DNA of 64,000 nucleotides from assembly GCF_047777955.1 (NCBI RefSeq), contig NZ_CP180537.1, positions 1,116,001 to 1,180,000 on the forward strand, written 5' to 3'. The translations under genes were made by a program, and so were the position numbers. This document shows, piece after piece, positions 34,538-43,780 of the stretch (positions are counted from its first letter, which is position 1; each line of letters starts with the position of its first letter). The stretch is from Didemnitutus sp047777955. Lineage in GTDB: Bacteria > Verrucomicrobiota > Verrucomicrobiia > Opitutales > Opitutaceae. Under the pieces are notes generated by a model that worked only from the letters and a program-made list of their open reading frames with translations, was not told the DNA's origin and searched no databases.

Positions 34538-35128
34538 ATGTCCGCTGTCACCGCCAGTATGGTTGCAGAACTCCGCGAGAAAACCGGCGCGGGTATGCTC
34601 GAATGCAAGAAGGCCCTCGATGAAACGAAGGGCAACATGGAGGACGCCGTCACGCTGCTCCGCAAGAAGCTCGGCAACAAGATCGACAAGCTCTCCGGCC
34701 GCTCGACGAAGGAAGGCCTCATCGAGGCCTACATCCACGTCGGCGGCAAAGTCGGCGTGCTCGTCGAGGTCGGCTGCGAAACCGACTTCGTGGCCAAGAA
34801 CGACGACTTCAAGGCCTTCTGCCGCGACCTCTGCCTGCAGATCGCCGCGACCAGCCCGCTCTACGTCTCCCGCGAGCAGGTCCCGGAGGCCGAGCTGGCC
34901 AAGGAGCGCGACATCGCTGCCGCGCAGATGGAGGGCAAGCCCGCCGCCGCCGTGCAGAAGATCGTCGAAGGCAAACTCGAGAAGTATTTCTCGCAGGTGT
35001 GCCTCATCGACCAGCCCTTCGTCAAAAACCCGGACAAGACGATCAAGGACCTCCTCAAGGAGAAGGTCGGCACCATCGGCGAAAACATGGTGATCCGCCG
35101 CTTCGTCCGCTTCCAGCTCGGCGCCTAA
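34538..35128 (+). CDS. tsf: Translation elongation factor Ts (short form)
   Basis: The 196-residue product has the N-terminal UBA-like module (ASMVAELREKTGAGMLECKKAL) and the core VGGKVGVLVEVGCETDFVAKND, followed by CLIDQPFVKNPDKTIKDLL. EF-Ts recharges EF-Tu with GTP. It is about 90 residues shorter than E. coli EF-Ts and similar in length to the Thermus protein, lacking part of the second core domain. It is co-transcribed with rpsB. Confidence 0.97.
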   Translation: MSAVTASMVAELREKTGAGMLECKKALDETKGNMEDAVTLLRKKLGNKIDKLSGRSTKEGLIEAYIHVGGKVGVLVEVGCETDFVAKNDDFKAFCRDLCLQIAATSPLYVSREQVPEAELAKERDIAAAQMEGKPAAAVQKIVEGKLEKYFSQVCLIDQPFVKNPDKTIKDLLKEKVGTIGENMVIRRFVRFQLGA

Positions 35129-35149
35129 AGTCCGCGCTTTGCTTTCCCG

Positions 35150-35177
35150 AACGCCCCGCCGTAAGGTGGGGCGTTTT
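35150..35177 (+). terminator. Terminator after tsf
   Basis: An 8-bp stem AACGCCCC / GGGGCGTT with a 10-base loop is followed by TTT, 21 bp after the tsf stop codon. It ends the rpsB-tsf transcript. Confidence 0.8.
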
Positions 35178-35182
35178 CATTT

Positions 35183-35590
35183 ATGCGCGTCACGCAGCAG
35201 CAGATCATCCAACGCGGCCTCACGAATCGCTGCCCCAATTGCGGCGGCAAGACGCTCTTCCAGCCGGAGAAGCCGCTCGAACTCAACCGCGCCTGCCCGC
35301 AATGCGGCCTCAAGCTCGAGCGCGAGGAGGGCTTCTTCCTCGGCGCGATGGCGCTGAACTACGGGGTGACCTGCATCGTGTTCCTCACGCCGATCGCCCT
35401 GCTCTGGTATTACGGCGTGTTGGGCAGCATGGTCGCCGCCATCGTGGCGATCGCCGCCGCCCTGCTGGTGCCACTGCTGCTCTACCGCTCGTCGCGCAGC
35501 TGGCAGCTCATGCTCTACTACTTCTTCCTTCCGCAGCACCTGCCTGCGAACCGCCGCGAGCTGTCCGGCCACGAGGACGAGAACGTCTGA
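35183..35590 (+). CDS. DUF983 family membrane protein
   Basis: The 135-residue product starts with a zinc-ribbon-like region (CPNCGGKTLFQ ... CPQCGLKLEREEGFFLGAMALNYG) and continues with two membrane helices (VTCIVFLTPIALLWYYGVLG and VAAIVAIAAALLVPLLLY). This combination is the DUF983 signature. Its function is not established. Two CxxC pairs could bind zinc. It begins right after the tsf terminator. Confidence 0.85.
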   Translation: MRVTQQQIIQRGLTNRCPNCGGKTLFQPEKPLELNRACPQCGLKLEREEGFFLGAMALNYGVTCIVFLTPIALLWYYGVLGSMVAAIVAIAAALLVPLLLYRSSRSWQLMLYYFFLPQHLPANRRELSGHEDENV

Positions 35591-35680
35591 ATCATGCGAG
35601 ACCGGGAATGCCTCCGATTGGGTGGATCGGCTACGGTTTGCTTTGCATGGCATCGGTGAACCCCTACGGTCGGCGCGGAC

Positions 35681-36661
35681 ATGGAGATGAACCCCGAGCT
35701 AACGAATCGACCGACGCTGCCTGCGGGCGTATCGGTTGTCGTTCCCGTCTACAATAGCGCGAACATGCTGGCGGATTTGGTGGCACGGCTGCAGCCGGTG
35801 TTGATCGCGACCGGTCGGTCGTTCGAGCTGGTCCTCGTGAATGATTGCAGTCCGGATGCGAGCTGGGGAGTCATCCAGCGTCTAGCTTCGGAGCATGAGT
35901 GGGTGCGGGGATTGCGCATGATGCGCAACTACGGTCAGCACAATGCCCTCCTTGCCGGCATCCGGGCGGCGCGCTTCGCGACCCTCGTGACGATGGACGA
36001 CGACTTGCAGCACCCACCCGAGGAATTGCCGCGCTTGCTTGCGGCTTTCGCGGGCGACGTCGATGTCCTCTACGGCACGCCACAGCAGCTCCGACATGGC
36101 CTGCTGCGTGACCTCAGCTCCGCAGTGACGAAGATGGTGCTCAAGGGCGCGATGGGGGCGGACACCGCTCGGCTGGTCAGCGCTTGGCGCGTGTTTCGCA
36201 CGGAGCTGCGAGAGGGTTTTTCGACCTATGACAGCCCTTTTGTGAACATCGACGTGCTGCTCACTTGGAGTGCAAATCGGTTCCGGGCGGTGCCGGTGCG
36301 CCACGAATCGCGAGCGAGCGGCTCCTCGAACTACACGGTGGCGAAGCTGATCCGGCACACGCTGAACATGATGACCGGTTTCTCGGTGCTGCCGCTCCAG
36401 ATCGCCAGCATCGTGGGTTTTGCCTTCACGCTATTCGGCATGGCCGTGCTAGCTTACGTGGTCGGACGCTACCTGATGTTCGGCAGCACGGTGGCGGGTT
36501 TCCCGTTCCTGGCATCGATCATCGCGATTTTCTCCGGTGCGCAACTTTTCGCCCTTGGCATTATGGGGGAATACTTGGCCCGCATCCACTTTCGCACCAT
36601 GAATCGGCCCGCTTACACGGTGGCCGAGAGCACCCTCCGTCCCGTCGATGAGCAACGCTGA
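35681..36661 (+). CDS. GtrB/DPM1-like family 2 glycosyltransferase
   Basis: The 326-residue product has a GT-A domain (VSVVVPVYNSANML, LVNDCSPDASW, catalytic acidic motif VTMDDDLQHPPEELP) and two C-terminal membrane helices (ASIVGFAFTLFGMAVLAYVVG and ASIIAIFSGAQLFALGIMGEYL). This is the layout of enzymes that load a sugar onto polyprenyl phosphate. A second ATG lies 6 bp downstream. It overlaps the WecD-like gene by 14 bp and opens a four-gene surface-sugar operon. Confidence 0.88.
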   Translation: MEMNPELTNRPTLPAGVSVVVPVYNSANMLADLVARLQPVLIATGRSFELVLVNDCSPDASWGVIQRLASEHEWVRGLRMMRNYGQHNALLAGIRAARFATLVTMDDDLQHPPEELPRLLAAFAGDVDVLYGTPQQLRHGLLRDLSSAVTKMVLKGAMGADTARLVSAWRVFRTELREGFSTYDSPFVNIDVLLTWSANRFRAVPVRHESRASGSSNYTVAKLIRHTLNMMTGFSVLPLQIASIVGFAFTLFGMAVLAYVVGRYLMFGSTVAGFPFLASIIAIFSGAQLFALGIMGEYLARIHFRTMNRPAYTVAESTLRPVDEQR

Positions 36662-37379
36662 CGGCGTAGATTGTCCCGGTGTATTTCTGGCATGGGATTC
36701 CGACTTCTTCGGTTTCCGCATTGGTCGTGCCCACAGCAGCCGGCTGACCTCCGACACGCTGGCCGCCCTGCTGGCGTGGGGGAGGGGGGAGCGTTTGCGC
36801 TGCCTCTATTTTTTCGGAGACGGCAACGATCGCGTGACACTCGAGCACGCGCATGCTGGAGGGTTTAAGTTTATCGATGTGCGCGTTGACCTCGCCGTTA
36901 ATCTCGTGCGGACCCCGACGCCTGAGCCGCCAGCGGCCTTTCGTCCCGCCTTGCCGGCGGAGCTCCCGACGCTGGAGACAATCGCTCGCGAGGCGCACGT
37001 TGACTCGCGTTTTTTTAAGGACGATAGCTTCCCCGCATCGCGAGCCGCGGATCTCTACGCGCGTTGGATCCAGCGCGACTTCCAGGAATACTGCGTCTTC
37101 GTGGTTTCTGGGGCGCGTGGGGTGGCGGGTTACGTCACCTGCCAGCTCGACGCGACCCGGAGCGTTGGACGGATAGGGTTAATCGCCGTCGCGGAGGCCG
37201 AACGGGGATGCGGGCGCGGCCGCACACTCATGCAAGGCGCCTTGCGCTGGTTCCGGGACCAAGGATGTGTCGAGGTGCGCGTGGCAACACAGGCTTCGAA
37301 TGTCGCGGCGCAACGTCTCTACCAAAATCAGGGCTTTCGCACCGCTGACACAAAAGCCACCTATCACCGCTGGTTCTAG
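36648..37379 (+). CDS. wecD: WecD-like GNAT acetyltransferase
   Basis: The 243-residue product has an N-terminal region like WecD (LAWDSDFFGFRIGR) and a C-terminal GNAT fold with the acetyl-CoA loop VAEAERGCGRGRTLM, then VEVRVATQASNVAAQRLYQNQGF. WecD acetylates dTDP-4-amino-4,6-dideoxygalactose to give dTDP-Fuc4NAc. The neighbouring aminotransferase is the WecE-type enzyme that makes this substrate, which makes the specific call reasonable. Confidence 0.8.
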   Translation: MSNADGVDCPGVFLAWDSDFFGFRIGRAHSSRLTSDTLAALLAWGRGERLRCLYFFGDGNDRVTLEHAHAGGFKFIDVRVDLAVNLVRTPTPEPPAAFRPALPAELPTLETIAREAHVDSRFFKDDSFPASRAADLYARWIQRDFQEYCVFVVSGARGVAGYVTCQLDATRSVGRIGLIAVAEAERGCGRGRTLMQGALRWFRDQGCVEVRVATQASNVAAQRLYQNQGFRTADTKATYHRWF

Positions 37380-37382
37380 CGT

Positions 37383-38522
37383 ATGCTGCCGTCGTCCATT
37401 CCCTTCAACCACTCCACGGTCGTCGGTCGCGAATACGCCTACATTCAGCAGGCGATGGGCAGTGGCCAGATCGCGGGGGATCGAGACTTCTCGCGTAAAT
37501 GTCAATCCTTGCTCGAGCGCGAGCTCGGTGTCCATCGCGCGCTCGTGACGACCTCCTGCACTCATGCGCTCGAGATGGCGGCGTTGTTGCTTGATTTGCA
37601 GCCCGGCGACGAGGTGATCGTGCCCTCCTTCACCTTCGTGTCGTCGGCCAATGCCTTTGCCTTGCGCGGGGCGAAGCCGGTGTTTTGTGATGTTCGGCCG
37701 GACACGCTGAATCTCGACGAGGCGAAACTGCCGCTGCATGTGACGCCGCGCACCAGGGCTGTGGTGCCAGTGCACTACGCCGGCGTGGCCTGTGAGATGG
37801 ACGTGATCGGCGCCTTGGCTAAGCAGCACGGCTTGGTGATGGTCGAGGACAACGCGCACGGCCTCTTCGGCAAATACCGTGGGCGCTGGCTCGGCACACT
37901 CGGCGCGATGGCGACGCAAAGCTTCCACGAGACTAAAAATATCACCTGTGGTGAGGGCGGAGCACTGCTCGTCAACGACGCGCGTTTCGCCGAGCGGGCG
38001 GAGATCATCCGCGAGAAGGGCACCAATCGCGCGCGCTTCTTTCGTGGACAGATCGACAAATATTCGTGGGTGGACATTGGTAGCAGCTACGTGATGAGCG
38101 ACGTGCTGGCAGCGTTTCTCTACGGGCAGCTAGAGGTCTGGCGGGAGGTGCAGGCGCGCCGACGGAAGATCTGGGAACGCTACGATGCCGAACTCAGTAA
38201 CTGGTGCGACGGACACGGCGTGCGACGTCCGGTCGTGCCGCCTCACTGCGAACAGGCCTACCATATGTATTATCTGCTAATGCCGGATCTCACGGCGCGC
38301 ACGGCGCTGATCGCCCACCTCCAAAAGCGAGGTATCCTTGCGGTGTTTCATTATCTGCCGTTGCACCTGTCGGAATTCGCACGGCAGTGGGGCGGCCGGC
38401 CCGGCGACTGCCCGGTTGCGGAGACGGTGAGCGATCAACTGCTGCGTCTGCCGTTCTTTTACTCGATGAGTGAAGAGCAGCAGTCGCGTGTGATTGATGC
38501 CGTCATTAGTTTTGCCCTGTGA
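37383..38522 (+). CDS. wecE: WecE-like dTDP-sugar aminotransferase
   Basis: The 379-residue product is a DegT/DnrJ/EryC1 PLP enzyme. It begins with the WecE-like SIPFNHSTVVGREYAYIQQA, has VTTSCTHALEMAA, VEDNAHGLFGKYRG, and the PLP lysine Lys185 in QSFHETKNITCGEGGAL. WecE converts dTDP-4-keto-6-deoxyglucose to dTDP-4-amino-4,6-dideoxygalactose. It lies between the WecD-like and polytopic genes. The nucleotide-sugar precursor genes (rmlAB) are not in the window. Confidence 0.9.
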   Translation: MLPSSIPFNHSTVVGREYAYIQQAMGSGQIAGDRDFSRKCQSLLERELGVHRALVTTSCTHALEMAALLLDLQPGDEVIVPSFTFVSSANAFALRGAKPVFCDVRPDTLNLDEAKLPLHVTPRTRAVVPVHYAGVACEMDVIGALAKQHGLVMVEDNAHGLFGKYRGRWLGTLGAMATQSFHETKNITCGEGGALLVNDARFAERAEIIREKGTNRARFFRGQIDKYSWVDIGSSYVMSDVLAAFLYGQLEVWREVQARRRKIWERYDAELSNWCDGHGVRRPVVPPHCEQAYHMYYLLMPDLTARTALIAHLQKRGILAVFHYLPLHLSEFARQWGGRPGDCPVAETVSDQLLRLPFFYSMSEEQQSRVIDAVISFAL

Positions 38523-40963
38523 GCATGTCTCCCATCATCTGGTCCCGTTGGAAGCTGGGGTTGCTTTGTCTCGCCGTCACGGGGCTGATGCTTGCGCCGT
38601 GGGTGAGAAACCATCGATTCCTGCGCGATTTCTACGACTACGGTCTCTTCATCAATGTGAACGCGCGCTTCGATGAGGGCCAGCGTCTGTTCGTCGATTT
38701 CACTACTCCGGCGCAGTCGGCTACCTTCGCACTGAACCATCTGGCTGAACGCTGGGGGGGCGGTAGCTACGTCGGTATGACGTGGGGGGCGGCCGGGTTG
38801 ATCGGACTCGTAGCCGTGACGCTCACGCTGCTGCTGGCGCGTCGTTGGCCCCCGGTGCTGTCGTGCGTGTTCGTGGCGGCGATCGTGGCCTGCAGTGCAT
38901 CGCAGCACACGATCATCTTCTACAACCCCGTTGGCGTCTTCGCGATGGCGCTGGTTGTTTGGAGCTTCGCGGTGGCCCCGCTGCTGCGTCGCGAACACGC
39001 CGGCTGGCACGCGCTCGCGGCGGCGGGATTGGTCCTGGGCGGACTCAACAAGATCAATTTCCATTTGTTGAGCTGCGCCATGGCAATCGGTTGGATTGCC
39101 TGGGGCGCGGTCGAGCAACGCGCCCCCTGGCGCCGCGTGGCGGCGAGTCTCGGTTTTGTTTGCGGTTTCGGTCTGGTGCTGCCGCTGGCGATCGAACTGG
39201 CTTGGACGGGCGCTGATTTGCGGACCTGGTATTACAACGTCGTCCAGCTTCCGCTTGGCGCGCGCGGGGGGCGCGTGGGCTTGCTGACGGATGCGAAAGT
39301 CTATTTCGCCACGCTGCACGATTACTACGGTCCCCTGCGGTTGCCGCAAAGCGGGTTGGTGGTGCTGCTATTACCGTTGCTGGCGGTGCCGGCGGCAGGC
39401 TTGTGCGGGGGTGAACGTCCCTGGTTGCGGTGGGCTTTTGCGCTGCTGGCCGGGCTATGCGGTGCGCTTTCCGGTGCGGCGCTGCTGCTCACGAACAACG
39501 AGATCGTCTATCTTGCGGTTGCCGCCTCGTTGGTGATGCTCGCGGGGCTGTGGTTGGGGTTCCGACTGCCTGTTCGGGGCAGAGGGCCGTGGCTAGCGTT
39601 GGGCGCACCGGCAGTGTTTGTGGGCGTCTGTGGTTGGGAGTCGGCGTGGCAGGGCCAGCGCTCGCAATTTGGCCATGCCGGCGAGGCGCGATCGAGCTAT
39701 GTGCAGGGGGAAACGATCGGTTCGGAGTTTGGCTACCTGCGCGGCCTTGCGATCCCGATGAGCATCGCCGGTTCCCTGGGTGATTTCGCTGCGTATCGCA
39801 AGACGTTGGGCGCGGAGGCGAATCAGGTTTTCTACGGTCCCGGCATCGAGTGGCTTGAACGTGTCTGGCCGGCGCCGAAGGTGAAAGGGTTGCCGCTGGT
39901 CGCAGCCGCGTTCGAGAGTGCGAAGGAGCTGACCTTGTTGCAGCGGGAAGTGCTCGCTGGTGACCGGTATCGACACGTGCTCGTCGTCGAGGCCTGGAAC
40001 TCCTGGCCGCTGTCGGTGCAGGAGACACTCATGCGCCGCTTCACCATGGAGCGCATGGGGCGATTCTTCGTCTATCACAAGTTGCGAGCCGGCGTGTTGT
40101 GGGCGAGACCTCTGGCTTTTCACGAGAACATCGGTGGCAACGTCGATAGCCTGCGGCTGGTTTCGAATCTGCCGATGCAACTTCTGCCCGATGGGCGGCG
40201 TTTCGTGGGAACCGACCGGGGTGTCGGCGAATTGGAAATCGATGCGCCTAGCTATCGCGCTTCGGGGGTCGCGATCGTCCGTCGAATCGAGAAGGGGCGG
40301 GCGCTGGCGCCCATAAAATTCGAGGCCCACGCGGTGCAGGGAGCGTCGCGCTACTTGCGCTGGAGTCGGGATATCAACCTACCCGACGATGCCGACGAAT
40401 TGGTCGTGCCGACTGGCCAGCTCGACGCCAGCGGCTTGAATCTGGTCTTCACGGTCACCGTGCCCCAGAGCGATGCGGGAGCGGTTGTGGCTGGCTGGCG
40501 CGAGCCGCAGCTCTGGAACACAGTCGAATCTGATGCTCCTCCACCGTTGTTGCAGGAGGCTTCCACGGCCGGGGGCGGGGTGCCGGTTGCTTTGCAGACG
40601 GCACTCTTGCCGCCGGCCTTGAGGGGCGCTACGGTCTTCGGACGTGAGACAGACCTGCGCGACGGTGCCTGCTGGCTAGTGCCTGGTGGAGAGGTCTGGA
40701 TCAAGCTGCCTGGCATCGTTTCCAAGATTGAGATAGAAGCACAGGCTGCAGGCAGCCCCGCCGGCACCACGCCGCAGCTGCGCGTCATCTATTACAAGGG
40801 GGGGCGTCTGGAGTTTTTCCACCCGATCTTCGACAAGGAAACTAATTTGGCCCGCTACACGGCTTGGTCTGCCGAAAGCGGTGGCTGGCTGGCGGTCTTG
40901 GCTGACCCGCATCGCGCCTGCCCGCCGTTCAGCGTGAAGATAGTTCGCATAGAGCGTCACTAG
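38519..40963 (+). CDS. Polytopic GT-C-like membrane protein
   Basis: The 814-residue product has about ten to eleven hydrophobic segments in its first 370 residues, then a large soluble C-terminal region of about 440 residues that looks beta-rich. The early loop RDFYDYGLFINVNARFDEGQ, after the first helix, carries acidic residues in the position typical of GT-C glycosyltransferases. It probably transfers a lipid-linked sugar to a surface polymer or protein, consistent with the GtrB, WecD and WecE neighbours. The exact family is not recognised. Confidence 0.7.
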   Translation: MSMSPIIWSRWKLGLLCLAVTGLMLAPWVRNHRFLRDFYDYGLFINVNARFDEGQRLFVDFTTPAQSATFALNHLAERWGGGSYVGMTWGAAGLIGLVAVTLTLLLARRWPPVLSCVFVAAIVACSASQHTIIFYNPVGVFAMALVVWSFAVAPLLRREHAGWHALAAAGLVLGGLNKINFHLLSCAMAIGWIAWGAVEQRAPWRRVAASLGFVCGFGLVLPLAIELAWTGADLRTWYYNVVQLPLGARGGRVGLLTDAKVYFATLHDYYGPLRLPQSGLVVLLLPLLAVPAAGLCGGERPWLRWAFALLAGLCGALSGAALLLTNNEIVYLAVAASLVMLAGLWLGFRLPVRGRGPWLALGAPAVFVGVCGWESAWQGQRSQFGHAGEARSSYVQGETIGSEFGYLRGLAIPMSIAGSLGDFAAYRKTLGAEANQVFYGPGIEWLERVWPAPKVKGLPLVAAAFESAKELTLLQREVLAGDRYRHVLVVEAWNSWPLSVQETLMRRFTMERMGRFFVYHKLRAGVLWARPLAFHENIGGNVDSLRLVSNLPMQLLPDGRRFVGTDRGVGELEIDAPSYRASGVAIVRRIEKGRALAPIKFEAHAVQGASRYLRWSRDINLPDDADELVVPTGQLDASGLNLVFTVTVPQSDAGAVVAGWREPQLWNTVESDAPPPLLQEASTAGGGVPVALQTALLPPALRGATVFGRETDLRDGACWLVPGGEVWIKLPGIVSKIEIEAQAAGSPAGTTPQLRVIYYKGGRLEFFHPIFDKETNLARYTAWSAESGGWLAVLADPHRACPPFSVKIVRIERH

Positions 40964-40984
40964 CGGCCCGATCTGTGCCAGAAC

Positions 40985-41075
40985 TGGCGGAGAGGGTGGG
41001 ATTCGAACCCACGTTAGGGTATTAGCCTAAACCGCATTTCGAGTGCGGCGCGTTCAACCACTCTGCCACCTCTCC
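40985..41075 (-). tRNA. tRNA-Ser (CGA)
   Basis: The 91-nt minus-strand sequence has the class II cloverleaf of serine tRNA: acceptor GGAGAGG / CCTCTCC, anticodon CGA in the loop of CACTCGAAATGCG, a long variable arm (TTAGGCTAATACCCTAA), T-loop GGTTCGAATCC and an encoded CCA. It reads UCG codons. Confidence 0.95.
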
Positions 41076-41435
41076 GGAAGCAAGGTGCGAAAACGTAGGG
41101 TGTGGGGACGAAAACGGAAGCAGAAATTTCGTGGCATGGCCGATCCCGTCGCGCCGGGCGGTTTCGGGAGAAAGACGCCGGGGATGTCGGGCGTCCGCAC
41201 CGGCCCGGCGAGGCCGCAGCGGGTCGCGGGATGGCAGGCGCGAATCGCGGATCCGTGCCACCGCCGAGCCATGCTTGGCCGGGGCGTTCCGGGCAGGCTG
41301 CGCCGCGCGCAGGCAGGGTTCGTCCGGAAAGAGAAGCCCTCAGACTAACTGGGGTATCGCTGGGATTGCAGGGCTTAACGGGCGGATGTGATTTTAGGTT
41401 CTTTCCCGAGCCGCCCCAGTCACCTCCCTCGCTCG
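41076..41435. other. Intergenic region with no recognised feature
   Basis: These 360 bp between tRNA-Ser and the hypothetical gene are GC-rich. Several overlapping open frames exist on both strands but none has a plausible ribosome site or protein-like composition. The minus-strand promoter of tRNA-Ser must lie near 41080-41150. Confidence 0.4.
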
Positions 41436-41801
41436 ATGGCCCTGTCCTTTCGCGAACGCTACTGCTCGATCCATCAGATCGCGCCCACCGGTTTTGAAGA
41501 GCATCTGCTGCCTCGCGTGCTGTATTTCCACGCCCGGCCATTCAGGGGGCTGCTCGACGTGATCCCGGACTATTTCGCGGCGGATCGCGAGTTCCTGCGC
41601 AGCGCGGGCGATTTGCGCAGCCGCCGTTTCTTCCATGCGGAGGCGGGCGAATACCACACCAGCGCCGCCTCGCGCGGTTTCCTGCATCGCTTCCTGCGGC
41701 TGCGTGTGTCCGCGGAGCGCGTGCGGCAAATCATGGAGGAGACCTGGGGCTCCCAGGGATCGAACCCGCCGCTCGAGACGCCCGGCGTCAACGCACGCTG
41801 A
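41436..41801 (+). CDS. Small hypothetical protein
   Basis: The ATG at 41436 gives 121 residues with a well-ordered composition: ALSFRERYCSIHQIAPTGFE, then VLYFHARPFRGLLDVIPDYF and RLRVSAERVRQIMEETWG. This looks like a genuine small soluble protein and I suspect a lineage-specific family, but I cannot name it. Its last 14 bp overlap the convergent aldehyde dehydrogenase gene. Confidence 0.65.
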   Translation: MALSFRERYCSIHQIAPTGFEEHLLPRVLYFHARPFRGLLDVIPDYFAADREFLRSAGDLRSRRFFHAEAGEYHTSAASRGFLHRFLRLRVSAERVRQIMEETWGSQGSNPPLETPGVNAR

Positions 41802-43155
41802 TCGTCTTGACGTTGGTGAACTCGCGGATGCCCCAGGCGCCGAGTTCGCGGCCGTGGCCGCTGAGCTTCACGCCGCCGAAGGGCAGTGTCGGGTGCGAGC
41901 GCACGAACTCGTTCACGAAGGCGTTGCCCGCCTGCAACTGCTCGCGGGCGATGCGCTCGCCGCGCCGGCGCTGGCGCGTGAACACGCCGGCGCCGAGCCC
42001 GTAGGGCGTGAGGTTCGCGAGGCGGATCGCCTCCGCTTCGTCGCGCGCCGACACCACGGCGGCGACGGGACCGAATAGTTCCTCGTCGAACGCCGGCATG
42101 CCGGGCTTCACCCCGGTGAGCAGCGTGGGCGGGTAGAAGTGGCCGGGGCCCCGCGGCATGGCGCCGCCCAGCCGCACCCGCGCGCCGGCGCGCACGCTGC
42201 GCCGCACCTGACCGTGCAGCTCGCGGCGCAGATCCGCGCGCGCGAGCGGGCCGAGCTGCGTGGCGGGATCGGTCGGGTCGCCCGGGCGCCGGGCGGAGAG
42301 GGCGGCGGCGAACTTCTCCTCGAAGGCGGCGCGCACCGACTCGACGACGATGAAGCGCTTCGCCGCCACGCAGCTCTGGCCGGTGTTGTAGAGCCGCGAT
42401 TCGGCGCAGAGCTCGGCGGCGCGATCGAGGTCCGCGTCGGCGAGGATCACGTAGGCGTCGCTGCCGCCCAGTTCGAAGACGCCCTTCTTCATCGCGGCGC
42501 CCGCCTGCGTGGCGACGCGCCGGCCGACGGCGGTGCTGCCGGTGAGCGTGACCATCGCGATGCGGTCGTCCGCGACGAGCCGCTCGGCGCGCGCGCCGCC
42601 GACGACGAGCGTCTGGAACACGCCCCGGGGCAGGCCGGCGCGGTGGAAGATCCGCTCGATGGCCAGGGCGCAGCCGGTGACGTTGGAGGCGTGTTTCAGC
42701 ACCATCGTGTTGCCGGCCATCAGCGCCGGGGCCGCGGCGCGGAACACCTGCCAGAAGGGAAAATTCCAGGGCTCGATCGCGAGCACGACGCCCAGCGGCT
42801 GGTAGGTGACGTAGCGGTGGGCGGGCGCGCCCGCGGGGCGCTCGTCGGCCAGGAAGAGCGCGGCGTCGCGGGCGAAATGCTCGCAGTTGAGCGCGCATTT
42901 TTCGATTTCGGCCCGGGCCTGCGCGACGGGCTTGCCCATCTCGGCGGTGATCAGGGCGGCGAATTGGTCCGCGCCGCGCCGCAGCTCGCGGGCGAGGGCG
43001 CGCAGGTGGCGGGCGCGTTGCGGGAAGGTCAGGCGACGCCAGTCCGCGAATGCGCGCGCGGCCCGGTCGAGCGCGCGGTCGAGCTCGCGCGCGGTCAGCT
43101 CGCGATACGAACGCAGCGGGCGGCCGGTGGCCGGGTTGAGAGTGACAATCGCCAT
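41788..43155 (-). CDS. NAD(P)-dependent aldehyde dehydrogenase (succinate-semialdehyde type)
   Basis: The ATG at 43155 (AIVTLNPATGRPL) gives 455 residues, the length of short succinate-semialdehyde dehydrogenases such as Sad/YneI; a start 42 bp upstream adds a sequence unlike the family. Catalytic features are clear: EPWNFPFWQ, the cofactor loop LTGSTAVGRRV, general base Glu in FELGGSD and nucleophile Cys in NTGQSCVAAKR. It oxidises an aldehyde, likely succinate semialdehyde, to the acid. The substrate is inferred from family resemblance. Confidence 0.88.
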   Translation of the reverse strand: MAIVTLNPATGRPLRSYRELTARELDRALDRAARAFADWRRLTFPQRARHLRALARELRRGADQFAALITAEMGKPVAQARAEIEKCALNCEHFARDAALFLADERPAGAPAHRYVTYQPLGVVLAIEPWNFPFWQVFRAAAPALMAGNTMVLKHASNVTGCALAIERIFHRAGLPRGVFQTLVVGGARAERLVADDRIAMVTLTGSTAVGRRVATQAGAAMKKGVFELGGSDAYVILADADLDRAAELCAESRLYNTGQSCVAAKRFIVVESVRAAFEEKFAAALSARRPGDPTDPATQLGPLARADLRRELHGQVRRSVRAGARVRLGGAMPRGPGHFYPPTLLTGVKPGMPAFDEELFGPVAAVVSARDEAEAIRLANLTPYGLGAGVFTRQRRRGERIAREQLQAGNAFVNEFVRSHPTLPFGGVKLSGHGRELGAWGIREFTNVKTISVR

Positions 43156-43222
43156 GCGGACACGCTCGGGAGCGGCGGCGCGCTTGTCGACCGGCAACTC
43201 CGGCCGCGCCGCTACAGCGCCC

Positions 43223-43780
43223 TCAATCCCGGAGGTAACGCGCCAGCAGGCCGCGGAGCTTTTCGCGGGCGCGGTAGAGGCGGGTTTCGACGCCCTTGGG
43301 CGTCGTGCCGACGATCGCGGCGATCTCGCTGTGCGAAAGGTCCTGGAATTCCGCCAGCAGCACCGCCTCGCGCAGGTCCGGCGGCAGGGCGGCGACGGCG
43401 GCGCGCACGGCGGCGGCGGCTTCGGCGTCGGTGGCGTCGGCGCGCGGCGTGGCGGTGGTGAATTGCTCCGGGGCGGCCTCGAGCGAGTCGGTCGGGCGCC
43501 GGCGGGCGCGGCGGGCGTGGTCGCGCGCGAGGTTCAGCGCGATCTGGAACATCCAGGTCGAGAACCGCGCGCCGGGGCGGTAGCGCGCGCGGTGCTGGTA
43601 GAGGCGGACGAAGGTTTCCTGGGCGAGGTCGAGCGCGTCGTGCTCGTTGCGCGTCGAGCGGTAGAGGAAGCTGCGCAGCGGCCGTTCCCAGCGCGCCATG
43701 AGGCGGTTCAGCGCCAGCTCCTCGCCCTGCTGGAGCGCGAGCATCGTCTCTTCGTCGCTGGGCTCCGCGGTGGGCGTCAT
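43223..43780 (-). CDS. ECF-type RNA polymerase sigma factor
   Basis: From the ATG at 43780 the product is 185 residues. Region 2 is visible (DALDLAQETFVRLYQHRARY, FSTWMFQIALNLARDHARR), as is region 4 (LPPDLREAVLLAEFQDLSHS, EIAAIVGTTPKGVETRLYRAREKL). It is the last of three overlapping genes: an anti-sigma-like membrane protein, a periplasmic metal-sensor-like protein (frameshifted), then the sigma factor, all joined by ATGA overlaps. This suggests a cell-envelope or metal stress response. Confidence 0.92.
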   Translation of the reverse strand: MTPTAEPSDEETMLALQQGEELALNRLMARWERPLRSFLYRSTRNEHDALDLAQETFVRLYQHRARYRPGARFSTWMFQIALNLARDHARRARRRPTDSLEAAPEQFTTATPRADATDAEAAAAVRAAVAALPPDLREAVLLAEFQDLSHSEIAAIVGTTPKGVETRLYRAREKLRGLLARYLRD